A DNA stretch of 64,000 nt. Origin: Leucobacter sp. wl10. GTDB taxonomy: Bacteria > Actinomycetota > Actinomycetes > Actinomycetales > Microbacteriaceae. Shown here piece after piece: positions 41,586-56,519 of this stretch (position 1 is the stretch's first letter; every line of letters starts with the position of its first letter). The stretch is taken from the NCBI RefSeq assembly GCF_003569785.1, contig NZ_KZ983987.1, forward strand, positions 1 to 64,000, read 5' to 3'. The notes beneath the pieces were generated by a model. That model was not told where the DNA came from. It saw only the letters and a program-made list of their open reading frames with translations, and did no database searches. The position numbers and the translations under genes were made by a program.

Positions 41586-42439
41586 CGCTCGGCGCCGGCG
41601 TCGCGGGAGAGCGCCGCATAGTCGGCGAGGCTCAGCCGGTCCGCGATCACGGGAAACTCCGCGCGCACATCGGCGACGCGGCCGGGGTCGAGATCGACCA
41701 CCAGCACCTCCTCGCCGTCCCCGCACTCGGCCACCACGCGCCCCGACGGATCGACGACGCGGCTGAACCCGCCGAGCTGCACGGGATCCTCCGCGCCGCC
41801 CTGGCTGCCGCAGGCGTTGCACGCGAGCACCCAGAGCTGATGCTCGACGGCCCGTGCCTGGGTGAGCAGGCACCAGTGCTCGCGCCGGATCGCCGGCCAC
41901 GCCGCCGGCACCACGACAGTCTCGGCCCCGCGCGCGCTGAGCTCCTGCCAGAGACCCGGGAAGCGCAGGTCGTAGCAGGTGGTCCCGGCGGTCGCTCCCA
42001 GCGGGCCGGGGACCACGCTCAGGGATGTGCCCGGAGTGAGCAGCTCGGACTCCAGCGATCGGTAGCCGAAGACATGGATCTTGCGGTAGGTCTGCGCGAT
42101 GCGCCCCGTCTCGTCGAGCAGCACGGCCGTGTTGTGGAGAGCCCCGTCGGCGCCGCGCTCGACGATGCTGCCCAGGTGGATCGAGGCGCCGAGATCCCGG
42201 GCCACGCGGCGACCCATCGACACCGTGGGCCCGTCGAGGGTCTCGGCCAGGTCGGCGTAGCGCTCGAAGGAGAAGTACCCCGCGCTCCACAGCTCGGGCA
42301 GCACGAAGAGGTCGACCCCCTCGTAACGGCGCAGCAACCGCTCGACCCGCGCGATGCGAGCCTCGCGCGACTCGTCCGGCGGGCTCGCGAGCTGCACGAG
42401 CGCGACACGGCGGGTGGTGGGATCGGGGCTCGTATGCAT
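41582..42439 (-). CDS. Carbon-nitrogen hydrolase (nitrilase superfamily)
   Basis: The product has 285 residues. The Glu-Lys-Cys catalytic triad is visible as Glu49 in VLPELWSAGYF, Lys120 in TYRKIHVFGYRS and Cys155 in TTCYDLRFPGLW. The set and spacing fit the amidase/omega-amidase or N-carbamoyl hydrolase branch, which cleaves C-N bonds of small amides. It stands upstream of the Gly-His peptide, LacI regulator and importer operon on the same strand, so its substrate may be related to the imported molecule. The start ATG at 42439 is divergent from the gene at 42504. Confidence 0.9.
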   Translation of the reverse strand: MHTSPDPTTRRVALVQLASPPDESREARIARVERLLRRYEGVDLFVLPELWSAGYFSFERYADLAETLDGPTVSMGRRVARDLGASIHLGSIVERGADGALHNTAVLLDETGRIAQTYRKIHVFGYRSLESELLTPGTSLSVVPGPLGATAGTTCYDLRFPGLWQELSARGAETVVVPAAWPAIRREHWCLLTQARAVEHQLWVLACNACGSQGGAEDPVQLGGFSRVVDPSGRVVAECGDGEEVLVVDLDPGRVADVRAEFPVIADRLSLADYAALSRDAGAER

Positions 42440-42503
42440 GCCGCCAGCCTACTGACCCGGTGCCGCGCTTCGACACCCCCGCGGCGGGTGCGAGAATGGC
42501 TGC

Positions 42504-43079
42504 ATGAGCATCGACACGGCCGAACTGCCCGAGCCCGAGGGGCCCGAGGACCGTCCCGCACCGGCCGGCAATCCCGGGTGGCTGAGCGACGACGAACTGC
42601 GCTTCGTGCGGGGGCGCCTGCCGGTCGTCTACGTCGAGGCCGTGCCGGTGCGCCTGGACGGTCTGGGCCGGGTGACCGAGGTGGGGCTGCTGCTGCGGAG
42701 CACGCCCGCGGGCGTGATCACTCGGGCCCTCGTCTCGGGGCGGGTGCGATACGGGGAGACGCTGCGCGAGGCGCTGTTCCGGCACCTCGAGAACGATCTG
42801 GGGCCCATGGCCTTTCCGCAGATGCCGACGGGGCTCGTGCCGGCCCAGGTCGCCGAGTACTTCCCGATGCCCGGCATCTCGTCCTACGTCGACGAGCGGC
42901 AGCACGCCGTGTCGCTGGTCTACGTGGTGCCGGTGACGGGCACCTGCAGCGCGCGCCAGGATGCGCTCGAGGTCAGCTGGATGTCGCCGGAGGAGGCGCT
43001 CGCCCCCGACACCCTCGACGAGTTCGGCGGCGGCAGAGGCGCCCTGCTGCGGCAGGCGCTGTCGACTCTCGGCTGCTGA
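42504..43079 (+). CDS. NUDIX-like protein of the DUF4916 family
   Basis: The product has 191 residues. A NUDIX-like fold is suggested by VVYVEAVPVRLDGLGRVTEV and the degenerate box RVRYGETLREALFRHLENDL, in which the metal-binding Glu cluster is incomplete. The actinobacterial DUF4916 family looks like this, and its activity is not established. The phrase EYFPMPGISSYVDERQHAV is strongly family-like. It is divergent from the nitrilase gene by 64 bases and convergent with the SprT-like gene by 12 bases. Confidence 0.8.
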   Translation: MSIDTAELPEPEGPEDRPAPAGNPGWLSDDELRFVRGRLPVVYVEAVPVRLDGLGRVTEVGLLLRSTPAGVITRALVSGRVRYGETLREALFRHLENDLGPMAFPQMPTGLVPAQVAEYFPMPGISSYVDERQHAVSLVYVVPVTGTCSARQDALEVSWMSPEEALAPDTLDEFGGGRGALLRQALSTLGC

Positions 43080-43091
43080 GGGCTTGGGCAC

Positions 43092-43556
43092 TCAGGCGCG
43101 GCGGCGCCACGCGATGACGTGGGCCGGGGAGAACCCTCGGGAGCACATCGCGCAGGAGGTCACGCGGGTGGGGCGCCGGAAGCGGAAGTGTTCATGCCCG
43201 GCGGGGCATGCGCCGATCCAGGGCGCGCGCTCGTGCGCGATCTCGCCGTCGTGCGTTCGACCGCCGACGTAGCCGATGTCGGCGGCGATGCGCTTCCACG
43301 CCGGTCCGTGTCCGGCCGCGGCGCCCGCTAAGGCGTGGGCGACCTCGTGCAGCAGCACCTGGTGGATCTCGTCGTCGTCGAACTTCTGGGCCAGGTAGCG
43401 GGAGACGGTGATGCGGCGGCCGGTGTAGTTGCAGAGCCCGGCGCGCCGCTTGGCGTGGTCGAAGCCGAACGTCCACGATCCGGCGCTGAACACGGGGTCG
43501 AGGTGCATGCGGATGAGGGCCTCCGCCCACACCTGCACGCGAGCGAGCTCAGCCAT
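43092..43556 (-). CDS. SprT-like zinc metalloprotease
   Basis: The product has 154 residues. The catalytic HExxH motif is His70-Glu71-...-His74 in LLHEVAHALAG, and a third ligand may be His83 in AGHGPAWK. A C-terminal zinc ribbon is suggested by CPAGHEHFRFRR and SCAMCSRG. SprT/Spartan proteins may process protein-DNA adducts, but bacterial members are little studied. The start lies in a 61-bp tandem repeat, which carries a second copy of the start region just upstream. A GGGAG ribosome site stands seven bases before the ATG. Confidence 0.9.
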   Translation of the reverse strand: MAELARVQVWAEALIRMHLDPVFSAGSWTFGFDHAKRRAGLCNYTGRRITVSRYLAQKFDDDEIHQVLLHEVAHALAGAAAGHGPAWKRIAADIGYVGGRTHDGEIAHERAPWIGACPAGHEHFRFRRPTRVTSCAMCSRGFSPAHVIAWRRRA

Positions 43557-43680
43557 AGCTGAGCTCCCGTGGACACTGGCGTTCTCCGTCGTGCGGAGCG
43601 CGACGGAGCTCAGCCATGGCTGAGCTCCCGTGGACTCTGGCGTTCTCCGTCGTGCGGAGCGCGACGGAGCTTAACCACGG
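43546..43680. repeat. 61-bp tandem repeat, about 2.2 copies
   Basis: Copies begin at 43546, 43607 and (partial) 43668. Each holds a palindrome, perfect over 20 bases in the second copy (AGCTCAGCCATGGCTGAGCT, 43607-43626), and a hairpin with arms CTCCGTCG and CGACGGAG. The first copy includes the start codon of the SprT-like gene; the others lie in its leader and touch the stop of the upstream gene. Confidence 0.92.
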
Positions 43681-44582
43681 CCGAAAACCTCGGCCGGGGG
43701 AGCGGGGGACGCGGTGGCGGTCGCGTCGGTCACGGGCTTCGCACCGCGCAGCAGCTCGTCGAACTCGCGACCCGCGAGCATGCGCGCCGGATGCGGACCG
43801 CCGGCGAGCAGTCGGGGCAGCCAGTCGGGAGCGGATCGCTCGGGCGCGAACGCATCGCGTTCTCGCGCGATTGGCGCCGGCCCCGCCGGGCCGGGCGCGC
43901 GGGCCGAGGCCACGAAGACCACGTTGCCGAAGCGCCGGCCCTTGAGCACCTGCGGTTCCGCGATGGCGGCGACCGACGGGAACAGGCTCGCGAGCGTCGC
44001 CGCCTGGCCCCGCACGAACGGCAGTCCCCGCCCGTCGGCCGCGTTCACGACCACGACCCCGGAGGGCGCGAGCAGGGGGCGGATCAGCTCGTAGAACTCC
44101 GCGCTCGACACGTGGGCCGGAGTGCTCGATCCGGAGAAGATGTCGACCACCACGAGATCCATGGCTTCGCGCATGCCCTCGGGCAGCCTCTCCAGCACCG
44201 CGCGAGCGTCGCCGCGGCGCACGCGGATGCTCGCCCGCTTGGGCAGCGGGGCGACCTCCCGCACGAGGTCGACGAGGGCTCCCTCGAGCTCCACGACCTG
44301 CTGCCGGCTGCCGGGACGGGTGGCCTCGACGTAGCGGGGCAGGGTGAACGCGCCGCCCCCGAGGTGCAGCGCCGATATCGGCTGCCCCGGTGGTCGGAAG
44401 AGGTCGATGACGTGCCCGATGCGCCGCACGTACTCGAAGAACAGCTCCGAGGGGTCGCGCAGGTTCACGTGGGACTGCGGCGTGCCGTCGACGATCAGCT
44501 GCACGGAGCCGGGCACCCAGCGATCCTCCTCGAACTCTGCGGTGAGACCGGATCCGAGCGTGACGGGGCCGGGCAGGATCAC
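43671..44582 (-). CDS. Spermidine-synthase-like methyltransferase-fold protein
   Basis: The product has 303 residues from GTG 44582; the frame further upstream is not supported. A SAM-type Rossmann core is visible with the glycine motif ALHLGGGAFTLPRYVEATRP and an acidic loop VVVDIFSGSSTPAHVSSAEF. This matches the spermidine synthase superfamily, in which several actinobacterial members lack transfer activity. The GTG overlaps the mycoredoxin-like stop by four bases, so the two are coupled. Polyamine or methyl transfer is possible but not shown. The end is inside a 61-bp tandem repeat. Confidence 0.85.
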   Translation of the reverse strand: MILPGPVTLGSGLTAEFEEDRWVPGSVQLIVDGTPQSHVNLRDPSELFFEYVRRIGHVIDLFRPPGQPISALHLGGGAFTLPRYVEATRPGSRQQVVELEGALVDLVREVAPLPKRASIRVRRGDARAVLERLPEGMREAMDLVVVDIFSGSSTPAHVSSAEFYELIRPLLAPSGVVVVNAADGRGLPFVRGQAATLASLFPSVAAIAEPQVLKGRRFGNVVFVASARAPGPAGPAPIARERDAFAPERSAPDWLPRLLAGGPHPARMLAGREFDELLRGAKPVTDATATASPAPPAEVFGRG

Positions 44583-44857
44583 GCCCGCGACTCCGGTTCG
44601 GAACCGTTCGGGGCGAGCCGCAGCTCTTCGATCTTGCGCAGCATGTCGGCGTTCGACGGCTCGACCTGGTGGCTGCGATCCGGATACAGGATCACGGGGA
44701 TGTTGGTGCGCCCGCTGATGTCCCTGGCCACGTCGGCGGACGCGGGGTCCTGCACCAGGTCGACGTAGGTGTAGGGCACGCCGGCGCGATCGAAGACGAG
44801 TTTCGCGCGACGGCAGTCGCCGCACCAGTCGGCGCCGAAGATGATGGTCTCGTTCAT
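44579..44857 (-). CDS. Mycoredoxin-like glutaredoxin
   Basis: The product has 92 residues from the ATG at 44857. It is a glutaredoxin-like thioredoxin fold with the CxxC motif Cys12-Gly-Asp-Cys15 (FGADWCGDCRRAKL), the cis-Pro loop NIPVILYPDRS and a helical C-terminus. Mycoredoxins use mycothiol to reduce mixed disulfides; a mycothione reductase is encoded at 33841. The middle residues GD differ from the CGYC of M. tuberculosis Mrx1. It is coupled to the spermidine-synthase-like gene downstream. Confidence 0.88.
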   Translation of the reverse strand: MNETIIFGADWCGDCRRAKLVFDRAGVPYTYVDLVQDPASADVARDISGRTNIPVILYPDRSHQVEPSNADMLRKIEELRLAPNGSEPESRA

Positions 44858-44867
44858 GTCGTCCAGC

Positions 44868-45110
44868 CTACGCGGCGCCTCGGACGGTCCGTGCTCGCGG
44901 TGGAACGGATCCGGAGCCGGCGGGCGAGGATCGCGGCGCAGAGCCCGAGGAGCGCGCGGCAGCGCGCGGGATCCGGCCACGACGAGCGCCAGCGCCGCCG
45001 CCAGCGCCGCCGTACCCATCGAGTGCCCTGAGGGGTACGAGCCTCCGTGCGAGGAGGCGAGCTGATCCCACGGTCGCGGGCGGAGCAGACCCTCTCTGGC
45101 GCAGGCTCTG
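44868..45110 (-). pseudogene. PAP2 phosphatase fragment
   Basis: On the minus strand one frame keeps the phosphatase motif 2 GGSYPSGHSMGTAALAAALA and, before it, an RPRP segment resembling motif 1. The third motif with the catalytic His does not appear, the rest is out of frame, and no start is visible. It is a decayed or truncated membrane phosphatase gene. The junction with the neighbouring fragment at about 45110 looks like a deletion. Confidence 0.5.
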
Positions 45111-45195
45111 GTGATGCGGTGGGGTATCCGAGCGCGAGGAGTTGCGCGGTCGGTGCGACGCCGCCGAGTCTGCGCAGTTCCCGTTCGAGTGTCAT
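45110..45195 (-). pseudogene. Truncated start of a wHTH/AbiEi-like protein
   Basis: The frame from ATG 45195 begins [20 protein letters not shown], which resembles the N-terminal wHTH of type IV antitoxins (AbiEi), but only about 28 residues are recognisable before the sequence changes character. The family guess is weak. It adjoins the PAP2 fragment and suggests past loss of accessory genes in front of rpoB. Confidence 0.3.
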
Positions 45196-45318
45196 GCGGA
45201 CCAGTTTGCGGGACCGGTTCGGTGCGGCGATGTCGGATTCGAGGATCTGCGGATAGGTTGCCGCGATCCGTGGTTCGGCCCGATTGTGAGCGAAGAATCG
45301 TGCGGTGTTGCTCCGGTG

Positions 45319-45396
45319 CCTTGGCGCACCGATTCGCCTTCAAGCACCTCGATCCGTCCCAGTACAGGTGCTTGAAGGCGAATCGGTGTTCCAAGG
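45319..45396. repeat. Long inverted repeat upstream of rpoB
   Basis: Arms 45327-45349 and 45366-45388 are a perfect 23-base inverted repeat with a 16-base loop. The pairing continues outward through CCTTGG/CCAAGG, so the arms are 31 bases (45319-45349, 45366-45396) with only two mismatched positions. No gene ends here in either direction. It may be a repeated extragenic element or a terminator-like barrier in front of rpoBC. Confidence 0.92.
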
Positions 45397-45544
45397 TAGA
45401 ACGTGGGACGGAGGCGAGGAAACGGGCGGCGGGTTTGCGGCGGCGCGGCGCGGGTGCCGGGAGCGGAGAACGCGGCGGGTCGCGGGTTCGCGCATCCGCC
45501 ATCCGGGGAATATGCTGGGAGCGGTGGACCGTCCGGCTGGAAGC

Positions 45545-45573
45545 TGGACAGCGGGTAACGACGGTGTTACAGT
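45545..45573 (+). promoter_or_regulatory. Probable rpoB promoter
   Basis: A -35-like TGGACA (45545-45550) and a -10-like TACAGT (45568-45573) are separated by 17 bases, the optimal spacing. Transcription would start near 45580, leaving a leader of about 145 bases before the TTG start of rpoB. A second -10-like TATGCT lies at 45511-45516 with a poor -35. Confidence 0.55.
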
Positions 45574-45725
45574 TGATAGTTGCACTACGGACACCAGTGT
45601 GCCTTCATATAGCGGTAGGCCCGGGAGCTGGCGCGAAAGCGCAGATGAGCCTCGCTCGCGTGATCCGATGCAATTCTCGCAAGACCAGGTCAACCGGCCC
45701 GACGGGGCCCACGGAGGTAGTTTCC

Positions 45726-49223
<3,498 letters not shown>

Positions 49224-49232
49224 ATTGATGGC

Positions 49233-49254
49233 CGCATCATCCGAGGATGATGCG
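49233..49254 (+). terminator. Hairpin between rpoB and rpoC
   Basis: CGCATCATCC (49233-49242) and GGATGATGCG (49245-49254) pair perfectly around a 2-base centre, ten bases after the rpoB stop. Without a T-run directly after it, it more probably processes or stabilises RNA, or acts as a partial attenuator between rpoB and rpoC, than ends transcription. Confidence 0.45.
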
Positions 49255-49305
49255 CGCGTCGGTTCCTGACACTTCAGATTTCTTTTTCACCCCAAGGAGA
49301 ACATT

Positions 49306-53199
<3,894 letters not shown>

Positions 53200-53303
53200 C
53201 TCCGGGTCCCGGGAGGGCGTTTGTGCTTCGGCGCGGGCGCCCTTCCGGCGTTTCCGGGCCACGCACCGCGGCGACCGGAGGCCCGGATCGCTTCGCCGAG
53301 GGT

Positions 53304-53309
53304 TTTTTG
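53304..53309 (+). terminator. Weak T-run after rpoC
   Basis: A run of six T follows GCTTCGCCGAGGG about 100 bases behind rpoC. Only a 5-bp stem can be drawn upstream (GGCGA with TCGCC), so termination here is uncertain. Confidence 0.25.
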
Positions 53310-53417
53310 CGCCTTGCCGGGCGGGCGCGGCCCGAAGTCGTCGGGGAGCTTGTACTGTGTCCGGCAGATGCATGTGCTCGGGAGCGGGCACATCGGGCCG
53401 CTACGAGAGGTGGAGCC

Positions 53418-54422
53418 ATGAGCGAGGACCGCGAGACCCCCGCGTCGAGAGCTGCGGAGACTCCGGAGAAGCCGACCAATCCGGGTTCGCCCGTCGAGGA
53501 GACGGAGGCGAGCCTGACCGAGGTGCTCAGGGCCGTCGAGCGTTCGCGGAACGGATCGGGCGAGGCCGACCGCGGGGCACGGGTCTCGGATCCCGCGGAG
53601 CCGGCTCCGGCGGCCGAGGCCTCCGGGGGGACCGGCGCCGAGCACGCGGCGGTCTCCGATCCGGAGGCCGCGGAGCTGGCGCGGCGGGAGGCGATCTCCG
53701 AGGTCGACACGCAGCTCGATCTCGACGTTCCCGCGGGCGACGCGCGCAGCGCCGAGTCCGCGCGCATCGCCGGGCTCGACGAACTGCCGAGCGCGGCCGC
53801 GGCCCCGAGCGAGCCCCCCGTTCGCGACGGCGAGATCCGCATCAGCGCCGACCACCCCATGGCGGCGCTCTACATGCACACCCCGATGCCCCCCGATGTG
53901 CGGGGCAACCGCGGTGCGGGCGCGCTCATCTCGCTGCTCGGCTCGATCGGCTTCGCAGTCGTGTACGCGGGTGTGCTCGCGCTGTGGCTGGCGCCCGGCC
54001 TGGCCCCCTCCCGGTTCGTCGACGGTCTGCTGGGCTACGTCCTCTCGTGGGGCTTCGCCGCGGCCGTCGCGGCTTTCCTGGTCGGCATGGTCCTGCTGGT
54101 GCTGGTCGTCGGGCGGGCCGGATGGTGGGCCTACGTGCTCGGCGGCTTCCTGGTCGGCGCGCTCGTCTGGGCGGCGGCGACGGCGGGATACGCGGCCGCG
54201 GCCGACGGCGTGGGAGCGCTGTTCGAGCTGACGCCCGCCGCGCTGGCCCAGAACTTCGGCCTGACGGTCCCGGCCATCGCCGCCGGCCTCGTCGCACGGG
54301 AGGCCACGGTCTGGTTCGGGGCGTGGATCGGCGGCCGCGGCCGCCGCGTGAAGCGCCGCAACGCCGAGGCGCTGGCCGAGTACGAGGCGGCGCTCGCCGA
54401 CGCGCAGGCGAAGCAGCCATGA
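53418..54422 (+). CDS. Unknown membrane protein with acidic disordered N-terminus
   Basis: The product has 334 residues from ATG 53418. Residues 1-145 are rich in Glu, Ala, Ser and Pro and probably disordered. From about residue 170, four hydrophobic segments are seen, such as GALISLLGSIGFAVVYAGVL and FAAAVAAFLVGMVLLVLVVG, ending in a basic helix GRGRRVKRRNAEALAEYEAA. I do not recognise the family. Its TGA overlaps the ATG of the next gene by four bases, starting a three-gene coupled set behind rpoC. Confidence 0.8.
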   Translation: MSEDRETPASRAAETPEKPTNPGSPVEETEASLTEVLRAVERSRNGSGEADRGARVSDPAEPAPAAEASGGTGAEHAAVSDPEAAELARREAISEVDTQLDLDVPAGDARSAESARIAGLDELPSAAAAPSEPPVRDGEIRISADHPMAALYMHTPMPPDVRGNRGAGALISLLGSIGFAVVYAGVLALWLAPGLAPSRFVDGLLGYVLSWGFAAAVAAFLVGMVLLVLVVGRAGWWAYVLGGFLVGALVWAAATAGYAAAADGVGALFELTPAALAQNFGLTVPAIAAGLVAREATVWFGAWIGGRGRRVKRRNAEALAEYEAALADAQAKQP

Positions 54423-55000
54423 GCTCCGGCTCCCGTCGCGGGGTGACCCGCGGGTACGTCGGGGGCCTGCTCCTGGCCGCAGTCTTCGTGGCGGCGGCCC
54501 TGCTGATCGGAACCTGGGGTCTGCTGACGCTGGTGCTGCAGCGCAACCCGGTGACCAGCGACGGGGTGCCGATGTGGGCGGCGCCGGTGATCGTCGTGAC
54601 CGTGCTCGCGCTGCTGGCCTGGGCGCTGTGGCAGCAGGGGCTCGTGCTGCTGCGCGGTCGGCGGGCCCCCGCCTGGGGGCACGTGATCGCCATCACGGGC
54701 GGCGCCTACCTGGTGTGGTGCGGCTTGGGGATGCTGGCGGGGCTGTCGATCGACGAGACCTGGGTGAGCCCCTTCGCCGCGACGCTCGCGCCGATCTGCG
54801 CGATCTCGTCGCTGCTGTTCTGGGGGGTTCTCGCGCGCCGCGTGTACACGGATCGCCCCGTTCCGAAGTGGCCGTGGGAGCGGAGGGGGGAGCCGGGGCC
54901 CGACTGGGCGACCGGGGATGAGAACCCCTGGAACGACCCCCGCGGCGACGATCCCGACAGCCCCGAAAGCCCCGGCGGGCCCGGCGGGCAGGGACGGTGA
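54419..55000 (+). CDS. Unknown small membrane protein
   Basis: This 193-residue protein with four predicted helices (for example YVGGLLLAAVFVAAALLIGT and APVIVVTVLALLAWALW) and a Pro/Gly/Asp-rich cytoplasmic tail is coupled by four-base overlaps to the genes on both sides. It has no known domain. The fixed arrangement with the preceding larger membrane protein suggests that they work together at the membrane. Confidence 0.75.
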   Translation: MSSGSRRGVTRGYVGGLLLAAVFVAAALLIGTWGLLTLVLQRNPVTSDGVPMWAAPVIVVTVLALLAWALWQQGLVLLRGRRAPAWGHVIAITGGAYLVWCGLGMLAGLSIDETWVSPFAATLAPICAISSLLFWGVLARRVYTDRPVPKWPWERRGEPGPDWATGDENPWNDPRGDDPDSPESPGGPGGQGR

Positions 55001-55638
55001 TCGTGTCGGGGGCCATCGAGCAGCGGGTCGACGCGGCGGTCGATGCCTGGTTGCGCTGGGTGCCGGGCTGGACCCCGGGCACGCACCGCGGTCGAGCCCG
55101 GCTGTGCCGCCGGTGCACGGGATCGCCCATGCTCGCCGCCGCGGGACTCACGAGCGACGTACCCCATCAGGTGACCCACGCCCTGGTGTCGCGCATGCAG
55201 CGCATCATCGACAGGCGCGTGGACGAGTTCACCGAGCAGCAGCTGCCCATGCTGCACGCCGAGCTCACCGGCGAGCAGATGTGGCGCGCCGGCGGTTACG
55301 ATCCTGCGGCGGGGCTCGACCCCGAGTACGAGGGGCTGGATCCCGACCCGGATCCTGCTGACGGCGAGCAGCCGTTCCTGTTCACGCTCGCCGGCCTGGC
55401 CGAGGAGAGCCGGTCCGAGCCCCTGCTGCCGCGCCCGCCGCTGAGCGCGGACGAGAAGCGACAGCTCCGACGCGAGGTCGAGCTCGCCGACCGATGCGCG
55501 GAGGAGGCCGGACGCGCGGTGTGCTTCGCGCTGATGGCGCACCGGAGTCGCATCGAGAGCGCCGTCCGCCGCTTCGTGGAGCCCCAGATCCGGGCGATGC
55601 TCGACGAGCTCAGCCGCAATCTGGAGCCGCCGCAGTAG
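54997..55638 (+). CDS. Unknown soluble protein, 213 residues
   Basis: The frame opens at GTG 54997, overlapping the preceding stop by four bases; GTG 55003 is possible too. The sequence is helical and charged (MQRIIDRRVDEFTEQQLPML; EVELADRCAEEAGRAVCFAL) with an acidic middle (EYEGLDPDPDPADGEQPF). It contains a pair of Cys near residue 40 (RLCRRCTGSP), perhaps a small metal site. No family is recognised. It is the third member of the coupled set behind rpoC. Confidence 0.7.
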   Translation: MIVSGAIEQRVDAAVDAWLRWVPGWTPGTHRGRARLCRRCTGSPMLAAAGLTSDVPHQVTHALVSRMQRIIDRRVDEFTEQQLPMLHAELTGEQMWRAGGYDPAAGLDPEYEGLDPDPDPADGEQPFLFTLAGLAEESRSEPLLPRPPLSADEKRQLRREVELADRCAEEAGRAVCFALMAHRSRIESAVRRFVEPQIRAMLDELSRNLEPPQ

Positions 55639-55698
55639 GCGTCACGCCGCCCGCCCGCGCCTGCCGCCCGTAGCCGCGCACCGGCCACCCGCATCCGC

Positions 55699-55704
55699 TA
55701 TAGT
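55699..55704 (+). promoter_or_regulatory. -10 box of a probably leaderless metN transcript
   Basis: TATAGT at 55699-55704 is followed eight bases later by the ATG of metN at 55713, so the transcript would begin at or next to the start codon. There is no ribosome-binding sequence before this ATG, supporting leaderless translation. A second ATG lies nine bases further on in the same frame. Confidence 0.6.
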
Positions 55705-55712
55705 TATACCCG

Positions 55713-56519
55713 ATGCAAAAAATGGCTGACGGTCTCGCGGCCCGATCGGGGCGATCGGCACCCGAGGCGGCGCGGTCGGGCGCTCCAGCGGCGCGGCTCG
55801 CGGACGTCAGCCAGCGCTACGCCGACGGCGAGGGCCGCGTCACCGCCCTCGAGGGGGTGACGCTCAGCATCGAGGCCGGGGAGGTCTTCGGCATCCTCGG
55901 CGAGAGCGGGGCCGGCAAGTCGACGCTGCTGCGGCTGCTCGGCGGGCTCGAGCAGCCGAGCGAGGGCAGCGTGGAGATCGCGGGCACCGACCTCGCGACG
56001 CTCTCGGCCGCGGCGCTCCGCCGCACGCGGAGGCGCATCGGCACCGTCTTCCAGGGCTTCAACCTGCTCGCGAACCGCACGGTGCGGCAGAACGTCGAGC
56101 TGCCGCTCAAGCTCCAGCGCGCTCGGGATCCCGAGGCAGTCGACCGTCTGCTCGACTTCGTCGGGCTGCGCGACCGCGAGCGCTCCTATCCGGCGCAGCT
56201 GTCGGGCGGCCAGCGGCAGCGCGTCGCGATCGCCCGTGCTCTCGTGACCCGCCCCGAGATCCTGCTCTGCGACGAGCCGACCTCCGCGCTCGACGCGAGC
56301 ACCACGCGAGACATCCTGCGGCTGCTCACGCGCACGCGCAACGACCTCGGCACCACCGTGGTCCTCGTCACCCACGAGCTCGACGTGGTGAAGGCGATCT
56401 GCGGCCGGGCCGCGGTGTTCGAGGCGGGCCGGCTGGTCGAGGTCATCGACGTCGTGGGACGCACCGCCTCCGAGGACGTCGGCTACGCCGAGCACGCGCG
56501 CAGGTTTCTGCGATCATGA
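55713..56519 (+). CDS. metN: D-methionine-type ABC transporter ATP-binding protein
   Basis: The product has 268 residues. Walker A is GESGAGKSTLLRLLGG, the signature is LSGGQRQRVAIARALVTR, Walker B is ILLCDEPTSALDAS and the switch is VLVTHELDVV. The Q-loop IGTVFQGFNLLANRTVRQNV matches MetN. Normal MetN of about 340 residues carries a C-terminal NIL regulatory domain; this protein ends soon after the ATPase core, so feedback by methionine through NIL is probably absent. The first gene of metNIQ, it overlaps metI by four bases. Confidence 0.92.
   Translation: MQKMADGLAARSGRSAPEAARSGAPAARLADVSQRYADGEGRVTALEGVTLSIEAGEVFGILGESGAGKSTLLRLLGGLEQPSEGSVEIAGTDLATLSAAALRRTRRRIGTVFQGFNLLANRTVRQNVELPLKLQRARDPEAVDRLLDFVGLRDRERSYPAQLSGGQRQRVAIARALVTRPEILLCDEPTSALDASTTRDILRLLTRTRNDLGTTVVLVTHELDVVKAICGRAAVFEAGRLVEVIDVVGRTASEDVGYAEHARRFLRS

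Noticed and set aside
43546-43680. Phage attachment site
   Set aside because: The copies are adjacent tandem units, not separated direct repeats around an island, and no integrase is present.
55681-55712. SAM riboswitch in front of metN
   Set aside because: The -10 box lies eight bases from the start codon, leaving no room for a leader RNA.
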